Shown: piece after piece, positions 1-9,500 of the stretch
How positions within the stretch are numbered: the first letter of the stretch is position 1
Layout: each line of letters starts with the position of its first letter
Source of the DNA: Lewinella sp. IMCC34183
Lineage (GTDB): Bacteria > Bacteroidota > Bacteroidia > Chitinophagales > Saprospiraceae
Reading direction: 5' to 3'
Length of the DNA stretch: 64,000 nucleotides
Assembly: GCF_003390915.1 (NCBI RefSeq)
Contig: NZ_QMEM01000007.1
Span: 62,001-126,000, forward strand
Translations under genes and position numbers: made by a program
Notes under the pieces: model-generated
The model's input: only the letters and a program-made list of their open reading frames with translations
What the model was told of the DNA's origin: nothing
Database searches by the model: none

Positions 1-1664
1 CTGAAGCCGGCCACGCCGTTGATGCTGTGCTGGCCGAAGAGCTTGTTGTAGTTCAGGTAGTTCTCCTGCTGCCAGTAGACGACGTTCTGGGTGCTCTGAC
101 TGGCGGTACCCAGCGGATCGGAGATGTTGATCAGGTCGCGTGGGCTGTAAAACTGGAACAAGCGCTCGTGCTTGTCGAAACCGAACTGGGTGCGGAAGTT
201 GAGCCCCTCGGCGATATTGAACACCAGGTAGGTGTTTCCGAAGAGCTGGGTGCGCTTGGCAAGGCGGTCCTGCGTTTCGAGCACGTGGACCGGGTTGGCC
301 ATGGCCTCGAGGTTGAAGTTGCCGACGAGGTCGCTGCTTTTGGAGTAGGTACCGTCGGGGTAGCGGACCGGGAAGATCGGGGGCATCTCGATCATGGTTC
401 GGCGGGGCGACTGTCCGCCGCCGCCTTCCTCGAAGCTGTTTTCCTTCGTAACGTTGGTCAGGATGTTGAAGCCAAAGGTCAGCCAGTCCTTAGGGTTGCC
501 CTCGTAGGCTACCTTACCGTACAGCCGGTTCAGGTAGTTGTTGAGCATGATCCCTTCCGTGCCGGTATAGTTGAGGAACACGCCGTAGGAGGAGTTGCCG
601 GTGCGCTGTTGGACCGAGAGCTGATGGCTATGGCTGACCGCGGTACGGGTTGCCTCCTCCTGCCAGTCGGTGTCGTAGAGGGGATCACCGTTCTCGTCAA
701 AGAACAGGGGGTTATCGAAGGCGATGCCGGGGTTTTTTCCGTTGGGGTACTTGGGAGCGTTCTCAATACCGCGTTGGACGACCTCCAACCACTCGTCGGC
801 GTTGAGGACCTCCATTTTCTTGCGCAGGGTACCGGCCGAAACGTAACCGTCGTAGCCGACCACGATACCTTCCTGGTTGGGTCCGCGCTTGGTGGTCACC
901 AGGATCACGCCGTTGGCGCCCCGGGAGCCGTAGATGGCGGTGGCCGAAGCGTCCTTCAGCACCTCCATGCTCTTGATGTCGTTGGGATTGAGGAACTGGA
1001 TGTCCTCCATGACTACCCCGTCCACCACGTAGAGGGGGGAAGAGTTGGAGTTGATCGTTCCCAGGCCGCGAATAAGCACCCGCGGACTACCGGTGGGAGA
1101 ACCGGAGTTCAGGAAGATATTTACGCCTGCTACCTTGCCCTGCAGGCCCTGCAGCGCGTTGGTTACCGGAGCCTTCAGCAGTTCTTCGGCGCTGACCACG
1201 CCGATGGCGCCGGTCACGTCCGATTTGCGCTGCGTACCGTAGCCGACCACGACCACCTCGGAGAGGGACTCGACGTCAGTGGACATGTTGATGACTACGT
1301 TGCTCTCGCTGGCGGGCACCGCAATCTCCTGTGTTGTGTAGCCGATCGAGGAAATAACCAGGGTGACTTCCCCGTCCGGAACGGTAATGGAGAAATTGCC
1401 ATCGACGTCGGTGACCGTGCCGGAGGTGCCGTCCTTCACCCGAACGGTAGCTCCAATCAGGGTTTCCCCCGTACCGGCATCGACGATCTGCCCGGTGAGA
1501 ACGCGTTCGACCGGAGGGTCGGCATAGAGCGGGGGGGAAGCGGACGGACCGCGGTCGGTAGGAGATATCGACGTACTCAGTTGCGTACCGTAAACCGGGC
1601 CACTGAGCAATATGATAACTAATCCCGCCAAACAGAAAGTAAATCTACTAGTGAGGTTGATCAT
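1..1664 (-). CDS. SusC/RagA-type TonB-dependent outer-membrane receptor, N-terminal part (gene runs off the window start)
   Basis: Reading the minus strand from the ATG at 1664 gives an open frame to base 1. It has an N-terminal signal peptide, a carboxypeptidase-regulatory-like beta domain (GQIVDAGTGETLIGATVRVK, DVDGNFSITVPDG), then the SusC signature (SEVVVVGYGTQRKSDVTGAI) and a TonB plug with PLYVVDGV, ILKDASATAIYGSRGANGV-like text and VLVTTKRG. SusC proteins are 22-strand outer-membrane channels that import oligosaccharides or peptides, powered by TonB, with a SusD lipoprotein lid. About 554 residues are visible of a usual 1000 or so; the barrel C-terminus and any SusD partner lie beyond the window. 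It is on the same strand as the M20 peptidase, separated by 332 bp, so it probably has its own promoter. The family is certain; the substrate cannot be told. Confidence 0.95.
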   Translation of the reverse strand, partial: MINLTSRFTFCLAGLVIILLSGPVYGTQLSTSISPTDRGPSASPPLYADPPVERVLTGQIVDAGTGETLIGATVRVKDGTSGTVTDVDGNFSITVPDGEVTLVISSIGYTTQEIAVPASESNVVINMSTDVESLSEVVVVGYGTQRKSDVTGAIGVVSAEELLKAPVTNALQGLQGKVAGVNIFLNSGSPTGSPRVLIRGLGTINSNSSPLYVVDGVVMEDIQFLNPNDIKSMEVLKDASATAIYGSRGANGVILVTTKRGPNQEGIVVGYDGYVSAGTLRKKMEVLNADEWLEVVQRGIENAPKYPNGKNPGIAFDNPLFFDENGDPLYDTDWQEEATRTAVSHSHQLSVQQRTGNSSYGVFLNYTGTEGIMLNNYLNRLYGKVAYEGNPKDWLTFGFNILTNVTKENSFEEGGGGQSPRRTMIEMPPIFPVRYPDGTYSKSSDLVGNFNLEAMANPVHVLETQDRLAKRTQLFGNTYLVFNIAEGLNFRTQFGFDKHERLFQFYSPRDLINISDPLGTASQSTQNVVYWQQENYLNYNKLFGQHSINGVAGF

Positions 1665-1996
1665 ACCTTGATAATTGGGAAAGGTGGGGAAATACAAAAC
1701 ATATACATGATATGTCTATCAAGGCAATATATAAGCGGTGTTCCCGCGCTGCAAATGTCAGGGCCCAAATCATCCGGAATTATTTATTACAACCGGTTTA
1801 AACACTAACCTAATTCGTTTTAGGAATGAATTTTGGATAAGATTCGCGTTGTAACGACCAGTTACACTATGCACACACTAGGTGATCGCAGGACGTTACA
1901 GTCATATCAATCGGCTCCCATTTTTCCGATATAAGATCCGACCCGCCCTGGAAATCAATTGTTAACCAATCTATGCTCATCCAGCACGGTGCAGTT
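1665..1996. other. Intergenic region upstream of the first SusC gene
   Basis: This 332-bp stretch is AT-richer than its neighbours and must hold the leader and promoter of the minus-strand receptor gene. I found no exact Bacteroidota -7 box (TAnnTTTG) and no strong hairpin or repeat in it. Confidence 0.5.
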
Positions 1997-3565
1997 CTAC
2001 CATTCCTCCAGGGGTTCGGTAAGTACCGCCAGGCATTCCATGATGCCTTCCCGAAAATTGCCCAGCCGGATATTTTCGTCCGGCGCGTGAATACTATTGT
2101 CGGGGTTTGGGATACGGAGCGATACGGCGGGCAGGCCCAGCAGATTTACAAACGGCCCCATGGGCTGCGAACCCCCGGTGGTCCGCATCCGAATGGGCTC
2201 CCTGCCGGTCCCGCGCTGTACCGCCGCGGTGAGCCAGCGATCGATCGGCGTACCCAGGTCCGTACGGAAGGGAACCGAGCCGATACGGTACTCCATGGCG
2301 ATCAGCTTGGGATAGGTATGGCGTTCCGCTTCGGTGGGCGCCCCGTCGACGAAGTGGTATCCTTGCTGCTCTACGAATTCACGCAACAGGCGGACCTGCC
2401 GCTCCCCGGGCGTTTCCGGGACGAGCCGCAGGTCCAGTTCGATCACCACCTCTTCGGGGATCAGGGTGCGTACTTCCGGGCCCGTCCAGCCGGCCTGCAA
2501 CCCACGGACGTTGAGGCTGGGATACTGCAGGGCCTCCTGGTACGTATCTCCCAGCTTCTCCTCGGCGGCAATGCCCACCATCTCGCGGATGTCCGCGGAG
2601 TGCTCGGGTACGTTGCGCATGTCCTGCCGGTCCGCGTCCGACAGAACGACGCCGTCGTAGAAGCCGGGAATGAGTACCCGGCCATCCGCGTCCTTCATTG
2701 CCGCCAGCAGCCGGGCGGCACCGAAGACCGGATTGGGCGCGAAGTTGCCGTACTGTCCGCTGTGCAGCGGATACGCCGGTCCAAAGACCCGGAGGGTCAC
2801 CGTCGCGATCCCTCGGGCGCCAAACGTCAGGGTGGGCAGGTTACTCACGTGGCGGGTACCGTCCATGATCACCAGGAAGTCGGCCGCGAACAACGCACGG
2901 TTTGCCTCTACGGCACCGGGCAGGTCGGGGCTACCCAGCTCCTCCTGAAAATCCATGATCACCTTGACGTTGTAGGCGGGCGCGTCCCCCTCCTGCTGCA
3001 GCACGTCCAGCGCGGTAAGGAAGGCTACGGCCGGCCCCTTCGAATCGGAGGCGGATCGGGCAAACAGATAAAGGTCGGGATCGTAGGGCGCGGACGCGGG
3101 TGCGGTGACCGTTACGAAATTCCCGTCCTCTCCCTTCCGTTTGTATACCGCCGCGTAGGGGTCGGGCTGCTGCCAGGCGGCGGCATCGACGGGCTGACCG
3201 TCAATCTGCAGGTAGAACAGGACAGTAGGTAGTGCAGCGTCGACCTTCCGTTCGGCGAAGAGGAGGGGCATACCCGGGGTTTCCACTCGCGTTACCTCGA
3301 ATCCCAGGCCGGCAAACCGATCGTGGCACCATTGCAGGTTGGCCTCCACCTGCGCGGCGTCCTTCCCGTCGTTGGGCACGGCCAGGAAAGCGGTGAGCTC
3401 TTCGAGGGCGGCGGGAAGGCTTCGATCGGCTGCGGCGACGATGGCTTCACGTGAATGCTGGGCCACGACGCCGGCCGGCCAGCCGACCGCCCCGACCAGC
3501 AACACGACTATCGCACACTTTGAGTAGATCGATACCATTCTACTGATCTGCGCCGTCGCCTTCAT
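1997..3565 (-). CDS. Secreted M20-family metallopeptidase (dipeptidase/deacylase type) with an altered first metal ligand
   Basis: The ATG at 3565 is preferred over an upstream alternative at 3634 because it opens directly onto a signal peptide (MKATAQ..., ending near GVVAQ). The protein is 522 aa. M20 enzymes use two zinc ions to hydrolyse peptide or amide bonds. Several M20 landmarks are present: SASDSKGP with the bridging Asp, MDFQEELGSPD with the catalytic and ligand Glu pair, and a C-terminal SIHAPDEN with the last His ligand. The first motif, normally H-x-D, reads LQIDGQPVD, so the usual zinc-binding His is Gln120 while Asp122 is kept. A dimerisation domain is implied by the length. It is monocistronic in appearance and lies between two SusC loci. 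It could act on periplasmic peptides brought in by a neighbouring receptor, but that is inference. Confidence 0.9.
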   Translation of the reverse strand: MKATAQISRMVSIYSKCAIVVLLVGAVGWPAGVVAQHSREAIVAAADRSLPAALEELTAFLAVPNDGKDAAQVEANLQWCHDRFAGLGFEVTRVETPGMPLLFAERKVDAALPTVLFYLQIDGQPVDAAAWQQPDPYAAVYKRKGEDGNFVTVTAPASAPYDPDLYLFARSASDSKGPAVAFLTALDVLQQEGDAPAYNVKVIMDFQEELGSPDLPGAVEANRALFAADFLVIMDGTRHVSNLPTLTFGARGIATVTLRVFGPAYPLHSGQYGNFAPNPVFGAARLLAAMKDADGRVLIPGFYDGVVLSDADRQDMRNVPEHSADIREMVGIAAEEKLGDTYQEALQYPSLNVRGLQAGWTGPEVRTLIPEEVVIELDLRLVPETPGERQVRLLREFVEQQGYHFVDGAPTEAERHTYPKLIAMEYRIGSVPFRTDLGTPIDRWLTAAVQRGTGREPIRMRTTGGSQPMGPFVNLLGLPAVSLRIPNPDNSIHAPDENIRLGNFREGIMECLAVLTEPLEEW

Positions 3566-3685
3566 GGTTGCTTGTTGAGTAGGTATTCCTTCAAAAATAC
3601 GTGTAGGATCGCTCCATCCGAAGACTAAAACCACCGCTACCTGCTACCCATGCGTGTATGGTGGAAAATCGGAAGCGAGTCGGAT

Positions 3686-3729
3686 TACTGCTAGTGGCCG
3701 GTCGACTAGTCGACCGGCCACTAGCAGTA
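3686..3729. repeat. 44-bp perfect palindrome without a loop
   Basis: Bases 3686-3707 are exactly the reverse complement of 3708-3729. The centre contains ACTAGT flanked by GTCGAC on both sides. Such a loopless palindrome may be a binding site for a dimeric protein, a relic of transposition, or a cruciform-forming element. There is no U-tract next to it, so a plain terminator role is less likely. Confidence 0.85.
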
Positions 3730-3860
3730 CGGACCAGTTCGCGATAATTAACCTACACTTAACCTCCGTCCACCCAGCGTAGACCCGCCGCTCCCCTACT
3801 CCATAGTTCCTCCGCGGGAAAGCTTTTTGTCCAGGACATCAATCACCAAATAAAGATGCT

Positions 3861-3881
3861 CGGTAGTAAGGTCTACTACCG
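3861..3881 (-). terminator. Candidate terminator of the Sus cluster
   Basis: An 8-bp perfect stem (CGGTAGTA with TACTACCG) and 5-nt loop begin 38 bp after the stop codon of the DUF3823 gene on the minus strand. A moderately T-rich stretch follows on that strand. This is a plausible end of the four-gene transcript. Confidence 0.45.
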
Positions 3882-3919
3882 GGCATATCATCCTTATCCG
3901 CTGGACCGCGCACCCGTGG

Positions 3920-4621
3920 CTAGAAGTCCAGCCGCTCGGTCGCCGAAAAGATCAGGTCGTCCACTCCAACGAATTTTACGCCTATGCTGGCAAAAACATA
4001 ATTCTGGGTCGGCCGTATTTCGGGGATACCTACGCTCAGGCTGATGTTATTCATATCGGTGATATCACCGCCTGCTATACCGGCCGTCGCAATGTTGGTC
4101 TGAGTATTGGCAAAGGCGGTCTTGCTCACGTACAGGGTAGCACTTTCGACCTCCCGCGCCGAGTTGCCCGTGGCAATTTGTTCGAGTCCGAACGTACTGC
4201 TGACCCTCCCCTCTCCGGCATTTAACTGCGCGTCGCGGATGCGCCAGTACGGGGTGACCTCAATGTCGAGGTTTTGATTTCCCCGTAGGTCGATCATAAT
4301 GGTGTCGGGCTGGTCGGAAGCGTTGCGCAGAGCGACGAACGGGCCCTGCCCCGGAGGGATGACCATCTTGTATTCCCCGTTGAACAGTTGATGGGAAAAC
4401 TCGCCCTCAGGAGTGAAGGTGCTGCCGATCGGGCCGGTCTTGCCGAACCCGTCCTGGTACAGCTGGTAGCTCACGCGGTTATACTCGAGGTAGATAGGCT
4501 CTCCCTCGTACAGGAGACGCCCCGTCAGGTTGGCGCTGGGTGCATCGAAGTTGTCCTTTTCACAAGCCAGCAGTAGAGTTCCCGCCAGCAGGATCGTCAA
4601 AAATCTAAATGTGGTTTTCAT
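3920..4621 (-). CDS. DUF3823-type surface lipoprotein, third member of the Sus-like transport unit
   Basis: The start is the ATG at 4621; a TTG two codons upstream is less likely. The protein is 233 aa with a lipoprotein signal peptide whose lipobox ends at LLLACEKD. The acidic and basic residues after the Cys fit the surface-export signal of Bacteroidota lipoproteins. The body (TGRLLYEGEPI, FFNGEYKMVIPPGQGP-like segments and a YWRIRDAQLN stretch) matches what I know of DUF3823 proteins, which follow SusD in many polysaccharide or protein utilisation loci. They carry beta-sandwich domains thought to bind substrate at the surface. It lies 22 bp after susD on the same strand, so it is almost surely co-transcribed. 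Its ligand is unknown. Confidence 0.8.
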   Translation of the reverse strand: MKTTFRFLTILLAGTLLLACEKDNFDAPSANLTGRLLYEGEPIYLEYNRVSYQLYQDGFGKTGPIGSTFTPEGEFSHQLFNGEYKMVIPPGQGPFVALRNASDQPDTIMIDLRGNQNLDIEVTPYWRIRDAQLNAGEGRVSSTFGLEQIATGNSAREVESATLYVSKTAFANTQTNIATAGIAGGDITDMNNISLSVGIPEIRPTQNYVFASIGVKFVGVDDLIFSATERLDF

Positions 4622-4643
4622 GACCAATTTGCTTTAGGGTTAG

Positions 4644-6551
4644 TTACTGTAGCGGCTGGCGTAGCAGCGCGGGGTTATTTGCCAGGATGTCGTTGTTTAT
4701 ATTGCTGTAGTAGTTACCCAGCTGCCAGGTATCGGCCGCGGTGACGCGACTCGGCAGCACTTCGGTGTAGTACCACTTCCCGTCGTTGGGTGATCCCGGG
4801 TCGTATACCTTATACGGCCACAGCCCCCAGGGCTGGGTGCTCCGCTTGGTGGCACTGCCGAGGTTGGATTTCAGCCCCTCCAGGTCCATGGCCGCTCCGT
4901 CGAATACCTCGTGGGCAATGCGGAACCGCTTCAGGTCCATGTAGTACTGTCCCTCTAGGGCAAACTCTACCCGGCGCTCGTGGACGATACGGTCGAAGGT
5001 GATCTCGTCGGGGGTGAGGGGGATAGTGAAGCCGGCCCGTTCGCGTACCCGGTTCATGTAGTCCGCGGCAGTGGCGGGATCGCCCAGCTCGAAAGCGGCC
5101 TCGGCGGCAATGAGCAGGATCTCGCCGAAGCGATACTGAATACGCGAAACGTCGCTCTGGTTACCCCGCTGTCCGGAGCCCGGCGTCGGGTCCAGGTACT
5201 TGCGGACGTAGAAGCCCGTTACCGCGTTCTGCACCGTGCCCTCCAGCGGTCCGTCAAAGCCCACCACTTGCTGCGGGACGTTGCTGCCGGGCAACTCGCG
5301 CAACTGCCCCCGTTCGTTGCCGGTCACGATCTCACCGTCGGCGAGGCGCACGCCCGCCCAGATGTCTACCGGACGGCCCTTGAAGGTGCTGCCGGGCAAA
5401 ATTATCGTTCCGCCCAGGCGTGCGTCGCGGTTGGCGAAAATGTCTTCCTGTTCGTCGTAGTAAATCGGGTTGCCGGCATCATCCACCGTGGGAAACGGCG
5501 CGAAGGTATTGTCGAGCAGTTCGAACGACTGTGCCAGGTTCAGCGAGGGGTTCATGGCCCCGCCCTCTTCCTCCTCGGCACCGAAGCGCGGCTGGTTCGA
5601 AACCGTGTAGCCGTGGGTCTTGAACTTGAGGAGGTACTCCTCCTGGTAAATGACCTCGGGGTTGGCATTCTTGTCGTAGAACAGCGCCGCGAAGTTCTCC
5701 GAAAGATTATTCGGATCCTTCAGGTACAGGCTGTAGTCACCTACCTCTCCGTCGATGATGCGTTGTGCCGCCTCCAGCGCCGTGGTGTAGTAACCCTCGG
5801 CCCGGCTTTCCGGGATGCCGATCACCCCGTCGCCGAGGGTGACGGAGGGAGTGGTGGCTCCATACCTGGCCAGGGAGCCGGCGTAGACGGCCGCCTGCGC
5901 CTTCATCGCCAGGGCGGCCCCGGCGGTTGCCCGGGATTTTCCGGAAGAATTGACGGGCAGCAGGGTAGCCAGCTCCGTGGCTTCCTGAATGACGAAGTCG
6001 TAGATCTCGGCCTCCGTAGACCGCGGTACCTGCAGGTAGGTAGGGTCGCCGCTGAAGTCGTAGGTGAGGGGCTCCAGGATGATGGGCACCCCGCCGAACA
6101 GTTTGGCCAGCTCGTAGTAGTACGCGGCGCGGAGGTACCGGGCCTCGGCGGTGTAGGTCCGGATCAGGTTTTCCGGTATGGTAGCCTGGGGCATCCGCTG
6201 GATGAACAGGTTCATTTCCCGGATGTACCCGTAATCCCAAGTTCCCCAGTAGCCGTTGGTACCGTTCCAGCCCCAGCTATTGTTGTTGTGCCAGTTATTC
6301 GTAGCCCCGTCGTTGGCCGCTACGTACACCTCGTTGAAGTCGGCAAAGGTTCCCCAGTCGTTCAACCGGACGATAGAAAACTGACGTGAGTAGAGGTTGG
6401 ATAGAATCGACTCCACCTGCGCGGCGTCGCCCAGTGCCTGCTCGGTCGTCAGGGTCTGTGCCGGACTGCGGGTCAGGAAATCACTGTCTTTCTCACAGGC
6501 CCAACCACCACAGAACAGCAGCGCCAACAGGAGGTAATTAATCTTATTCAT
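4644..6551 (-). CDS. SusD/RagB-family nutrient-binding outer-membrane lipoprotein
   Basis: This 635-aa protein starts with a lipoprotein signal (Cys19 in GGWACEKDSD). The N-terminal SusD signature is visible around ATIPENLIRTYTAEARYLRA and YYYELAKLFGGVPI, and the C-terminal RagB domain around YRFGEILLIAAEAAFELGD, VRERAGF and IVHERRVEFALEGQYYMDLKRF. SusD proteins form the lid over the SusC channel and capture the glycan or peptide. The gene is 18 bp downstream of susC and 22 bp upstream of the DUF3823 gene, so the three form a classic unit. Length is slightly above the family average. No damage is seen. The family is certain and the substrate is unknown. Confidence 0.97.
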   Translation of the reverse strand: MNKINYLLLALLFCGGWACEKDSDFLTRSPAQTLTTEQALGDAAQVESILSNLYSRQFSIVRLNDWGTFADFNEVYVAANDGATNNWHNNNSWGWNGTNGYWGTWDYGYIREMNLFIQRMPQATIPENLIRTYTAEARYLRAAYYYELAKLFGGVPIILEPLTYDFSGDPTYLQVPRSTEAEIYDFVIQEATELATLLPVNSSGKSRATAGAALAMKAQAAVYAGSLARYGATTPSVTLGDGVIGIPESRAEGYYTTALEAAQRIIDGEVGDYSLYLKDPNNLSENFAALFYDKNANPEVIYQEEYLLKFKTHGYTVSNQPRFGAEEEEGGAMNPSLNLAQSFELLDNTFAPFPTVDDAGNPIYYDEQEDIFANRDARLGGTIILPGSTFKGRPVDIWAGVRLADGEIVTGNERGQLRELPGSNVPQQVVGFDGPLEGTVQNAVTGFYVRKYLDPTPGSGQRGNQSDVSRIQYRFGEILLIAAEAAFELGDPATAADYMNRVRERAGFTIPLTPDEITFDRIVHERRVEFALEGQYYMDLKRFRIAHEVFDGAAMDLEGLKSNLGSATKRSTQPWGLWPYKVYDPGSPNDGKWYYTEVLPSRVTAADTWQLGNYYSNINNDILANNPALLRQPLQ

Positions 6552-6569
6552 GGATTGTTGCTTGATCGG

Positions 6570-9500
6570 TTAGAAAGTGAGGTTGACCCCGGCGCTGACA
6601 ACGCGCGACTGCGGGTAGTCCAATCCGTTGGAGGTGCTGACTTCCGGATCAATGTTGTAGCGCTTCACGTTATGGAGCGAGAATAAATTGAAGCCGTTGA
6701 GGTATACCCGCGCCCGCTGGATGTTGACCCGCGAGGTCAGAGAGGACGGCAGGCTGTAACCGAGCTGGAAGGTCCGGGCCCGAAAGGCGGTCACGTTTAC
6801 GAGCCAGAAGTCAGACCGTTTATTGACCGAGCTCAGCCCCCCCTGGTCGAAACGGTTGGGCGGGAAATAGCCCGGGATCCACTCGCTGTTCACGTCGTAG
6901 GGGTCCTCCCGGTGCCAGGCGTCGCGCAGGTGGGTGGCAATGTTGCCCCCGTTGGCCCGGAAGGCCCGCCGCAGCTCATCGTTGGCGGTGAACGAATACC
7001 CGGAGGCCAGGGAAAAGTCGAGGGCCAGGTCAAAGCCCTTCCAGTTGGCGGTAATGCTCAATCCACCGTTGAGCAGCGGCAGGCTGCTGCCGTAGCCGAT
7101 GGGGCGCTCGTCGTACCCGTCGATCTTCCCGTCGCCGTTGACGTCCTTATAAATCAGGTCGCCCGGGAGCAGCGTATTGTTACCCTGCCCGTCTACGTTT
7201 ACTTCGTAATTATTGATCTGCTCCTGACTTTCGAACTGACCGATGACCTGGTAGCCCCACGTGATCCCGTTGTACCGGCCTTCTCCGGAATAGCGGTATT
7301 CATCCCAGGAGTTGAAGAATACGGGATTGTAGGAAGAGAGGAACTGGCTGCGCGCAAAGGACAGGTTCGTGGATACCGAGAACGTCAGGGTATTGATGCT
7401 GCCGTTGTAGGCGATCAGTCCTTCGGCGCCGAATACGCGGTCGCTGGATACGTTCTCGTCGGGCAGCCCGTAGCCCAGCTCACTGGGCAGCAATACGTCG
7501 TACTTGCGGCCCCGCAGTCCGTCCCGCTTCCGGTTGAATACGTCGATCTGGCCGGTGATCCTCCCGCCGAACAGGCTGTAGTCCGCGCCGATGTTGAGGA
7601 TCTCACTCGTGAACCAGGTAATGTTGGTAATGGGTTGCCCGTTGTCCTGCGTACCCACGATCGGATTGCCGTTGAGTACGGCGATCCCCCGGTTGTAGGA
7701 GTAGCCTTCCAGGTACAGGAACGGATCGATGACGTTGTCATCCCCAACGACGGCGTAGGAAGCACGCAGCTTCAGGTTGGTCAGCACCTTGGATTCCCCC
7801 AGCAGGTTCTGCAGGAAGGGTTCTTCGGTTATGCGCCACCCGATCGACCCCCCGGGGAAGTAGCCGATGCGGCGGTCCGGTGCGAAGCGCCACGACCCGT
7901 CGCGGCGGCCCGACACCTCGACGTAGTAGCGGTTGGCAAAGTTGTAGTTGAGCCGCGCGACGTAGCCGAGGCGGGCCACTTCGCTCTGGCCGTCCGAAAA
8001 CTGATCGATATCGTTGAAGTAGATCAGCGGCAGCACGTTCGTCTGCGGTTGCGCCCGCGTAAACGTGTTTTTGAATTTCTGCTCGTACCGTTCGGAAAGG
8101 AACAGCGCACCGACCTCGTGCCGCCCGAATATTTTCGCGTAGTTCAGACCGATCTGGGTATTCAGTACCTGTACGTGGTTGACCTGCCGCTCCCGGTAGG
8201 GGTTGGTACTTCCCCCCGTTCTGCGGTATTCCTCTTCGGATTCTTCCGTCGCCGGGAAGTAGGTGTACGTATCGTAGGTGTATTCGTGTACGTCAAGCTG
8301 CCGTTCTTCCGCGTGGTAGGAGGCCAGTCCCTGCACCGACAGGCCCGACAGGAAAGGCACCTTGTAATTCAGGGTACCGTTGACCTGGCCGAACTTGCGG
8401 TTGTCGCGGAGGTAGCCCCCGTTTTCGAAGTTGTTGTACGCCCAGTTCGTTTCGTTGTGCCCGATATCGTTGATATACTCCGGGTTGTCGTTGGCATAGG
8501 GGCGCTGCCAGGGCTTGTTGCGCAGGATGGCGTAGCGGGGCAGCCAGTAATCGTCGTAGCCCGGGATGCCCGGGTTCTCCGTGGTTTCGGAATACCCGTT
8601 AATACCGACACCCACCTTTAGCCGGTCGGTAATGTTGACGTCGACGTTGCTGATGATATTGGTCCGGCCGTAGTCGAATTCGTCGCCGAGCACCGAGTTG
8701 CTGTAGTTCCGGTTGATGGCGGCGTAATAGTTGATCCGCTCGGATCCCCCCGAGGTATTCAGGTTGATCTGGGATATGGGAGAATTCTTTTTGAGGATAA
8801 AATTCGCCCAGTCGAAGCTCTGGAAACCCCGCTCGGTCCCCACGCGGTAACGCTCCAGGTCCTCCGGCGTAATGTTGGTGGTTCCGAAGCCGTTGACGTC
8901 CGCCTGTATCTTCTCCAGCGCCCAGATGTAGGAGCTGTTGGTGACCGTGGGGAAGTTGACCCAGTTCTGTACCCCGTAGTTGGCATCGAAGTTGACGGAA
9001 GCCCGCTCGCCGCGATTACCCCGCTTGGTCGTTACCAGCACCACACCGTTAGCGGCGCGAAAACCATAAATGGCGGCGGCCCCGTCCTTCAGGATGGAGA
9101 TGCTCTCGATGTCGGCCGGCGCCAGGCGGTTGAACTGGAACCCGTCCTGCTGAATACCGTCGATTACGTACAGGGGCTCTCCCATATTACGGATCTGCAC
9201 GTTGGCGGAGGAGTTTGGGCGCCCGTCCGCCTGCCGAAAGGAAACGCCGGGGATCTTGCCGGCCAGGCCGGTACTCGCGGAGGTTCCGGAGTTCTTCACC
9301 CGGCCGATCTCGTCGCTGCCAATGGTCGCGATGGCACCGGTGATGGACTCCCGTTTCTGGGTACCGTAGCCCGTCACGACGATCTCCTCCAGCGACTGCA
9401 CGTCTTCGGCCAGTGCCAGGTCGATCACGCTCCGGTTATTCACGGGAACCACCTGCGGCGTGTAGCCTATGTAGGAAAACACCAGGGTGTCGTTTGTCCC

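Larger units (their letters stand above)
3566..3919. other. Intergenic region with a perfect palindrome and a terminator-like hairpin
   Basis: This 354-bp gap lies between the DUF3823 lipoprotein and the M20 peptidase, both on the minus strand. It contains a 44-bp perfect palindrome and a short hairpin, listed separately. The rest shows no gene that I can support; an open frame at 3856-4044 has no recognisable features. Confidence 0.6.

Noticed and set aside
27-1622. 531-aa plus-strand open frame at the window start
   Set aside because: It is the antisense shadow of the SusC gene; the minus-strand translation has clear SusC motifs and the plus frame has none.
3856-4044. 62-aa plus-strand open frame near the end of the DUF3823 gene
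   Set aside because: It overlaps the terminator-like hairpin and the end of a convincing minus-strand gene; it has no protein features.
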